A stretch of 5,703 nucleotides of DNA from Syntrophomonadaceae bacterium. GTDB lineage: Bacteria > Bacillota > Syntrophomonadia > Syntrophomonadales > Syntrophomonadaceae. Below, piece by piece: positions 5,644-5,703 of the stretch. The notes below the pieces were generated by a model. It saw nothing but the letters and a program-made list of their open reading frames with translations. It searched no databases and was not told the origin of the DNA. Numbering within the stretch: the first letter of the stretch is position 1; each line of letters opens with the position of its first letter. Made by a program: the position numbers and the translations under genes. The stretch covers positions 1 to 5,703 of the forward strand of contig JAUNBV010000120.1 of the NCBI GenBank assembly GCA_030526885.1. The letters run 5' to 3'.

Positions 5644-5703
5644 GCGGTTCATAATTGATTGTTAACCGACGTGCCCTGATTGAAGCTGAAAAACTATGCC
5701 CCC
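5644..5703. other. Intergenic tail with no identified gene
   Basis: No convincing ORF start, ribosome binding site or promoter is visible. CGGTT (5645-5649) and AACCG (5664-5668) form a 5-bp inverted repeat around an A/T-rich loop, and GCCCTGATT at 5673-5681 repeats the sequence at 5503-5511. This may be the upstream region of a gene outside the window. Confidence 0.5.

Noticed and set aside
5645..5683. Possible promoter TTGATT ... GATTGA in the tail
   Set aside because: The -10 match at the right spacing is too poor, and no start codon with a ribosome binding site follows in the window.

Overview
The window looks like a chromosomal housekeeping segment from a moderately high-GC Bacillota (Firmicutes), probably a clostridial or syntrophic-type lineage. 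The evidence is strong purine-rich ribosome binding sites, a UUG start behind a perfect GGAGG, a YlaI-like small zinc-ribbon protein, a LonC-type protease, a vegetative sigma-A promoter and U-tract terminators. The assignment is inferred from gene content and style, not from a search.

Bases 1-5320 hold five genes on the + strand, with gaps of only 7 to 43 bases and no recognisable terminator between them, so they are probably one operon. In order they are: guaB (IMP dehydrogenase, missing its first 25-30 residues at the window edge); a radical SAM enzyme with an unusual CX4CX2C cluster motif; an 812-residue LonC/YcbZ-type Lon-like protease with an intact Ser-Lys dyad but degenerate Walker A and B; a 110-residue protein with one N-terminal membrane segment; and a 61-residue two-CxxC zinc-ribbon protein of the YlaI/DUF2197 kind. 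The set mixes GTP synthesis, an uncharacterised radical enzyme and protein quality control. No single pathway joins them.

Bases 5332-5493 are a self-contained tRNA unit: a near-perfect promoter (TTGACC, 17 bases, TATAAT), a tRNA-Arg with anticodon CCG and encoded CCA, and a hairpin/U-tract terminator.

Bases 5494-5643 fit no protein gene but are highly structured: a weak extended -10 promoter, a 12-bp long-range stem, a second small hairpin, and a strong two-part hairpin followed by CTCTTTTTT. I read this as an independent small RNA of about 130 nt, or a terminated leader of a gene beyond the window. It carries a 12-codon ORF behind a good Shine-Dalgarno, and the segment pairing near that site has two mutually exclusive partners. 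This is the most likely undescribed element here. Bases 5644-5703 show nothing firm.
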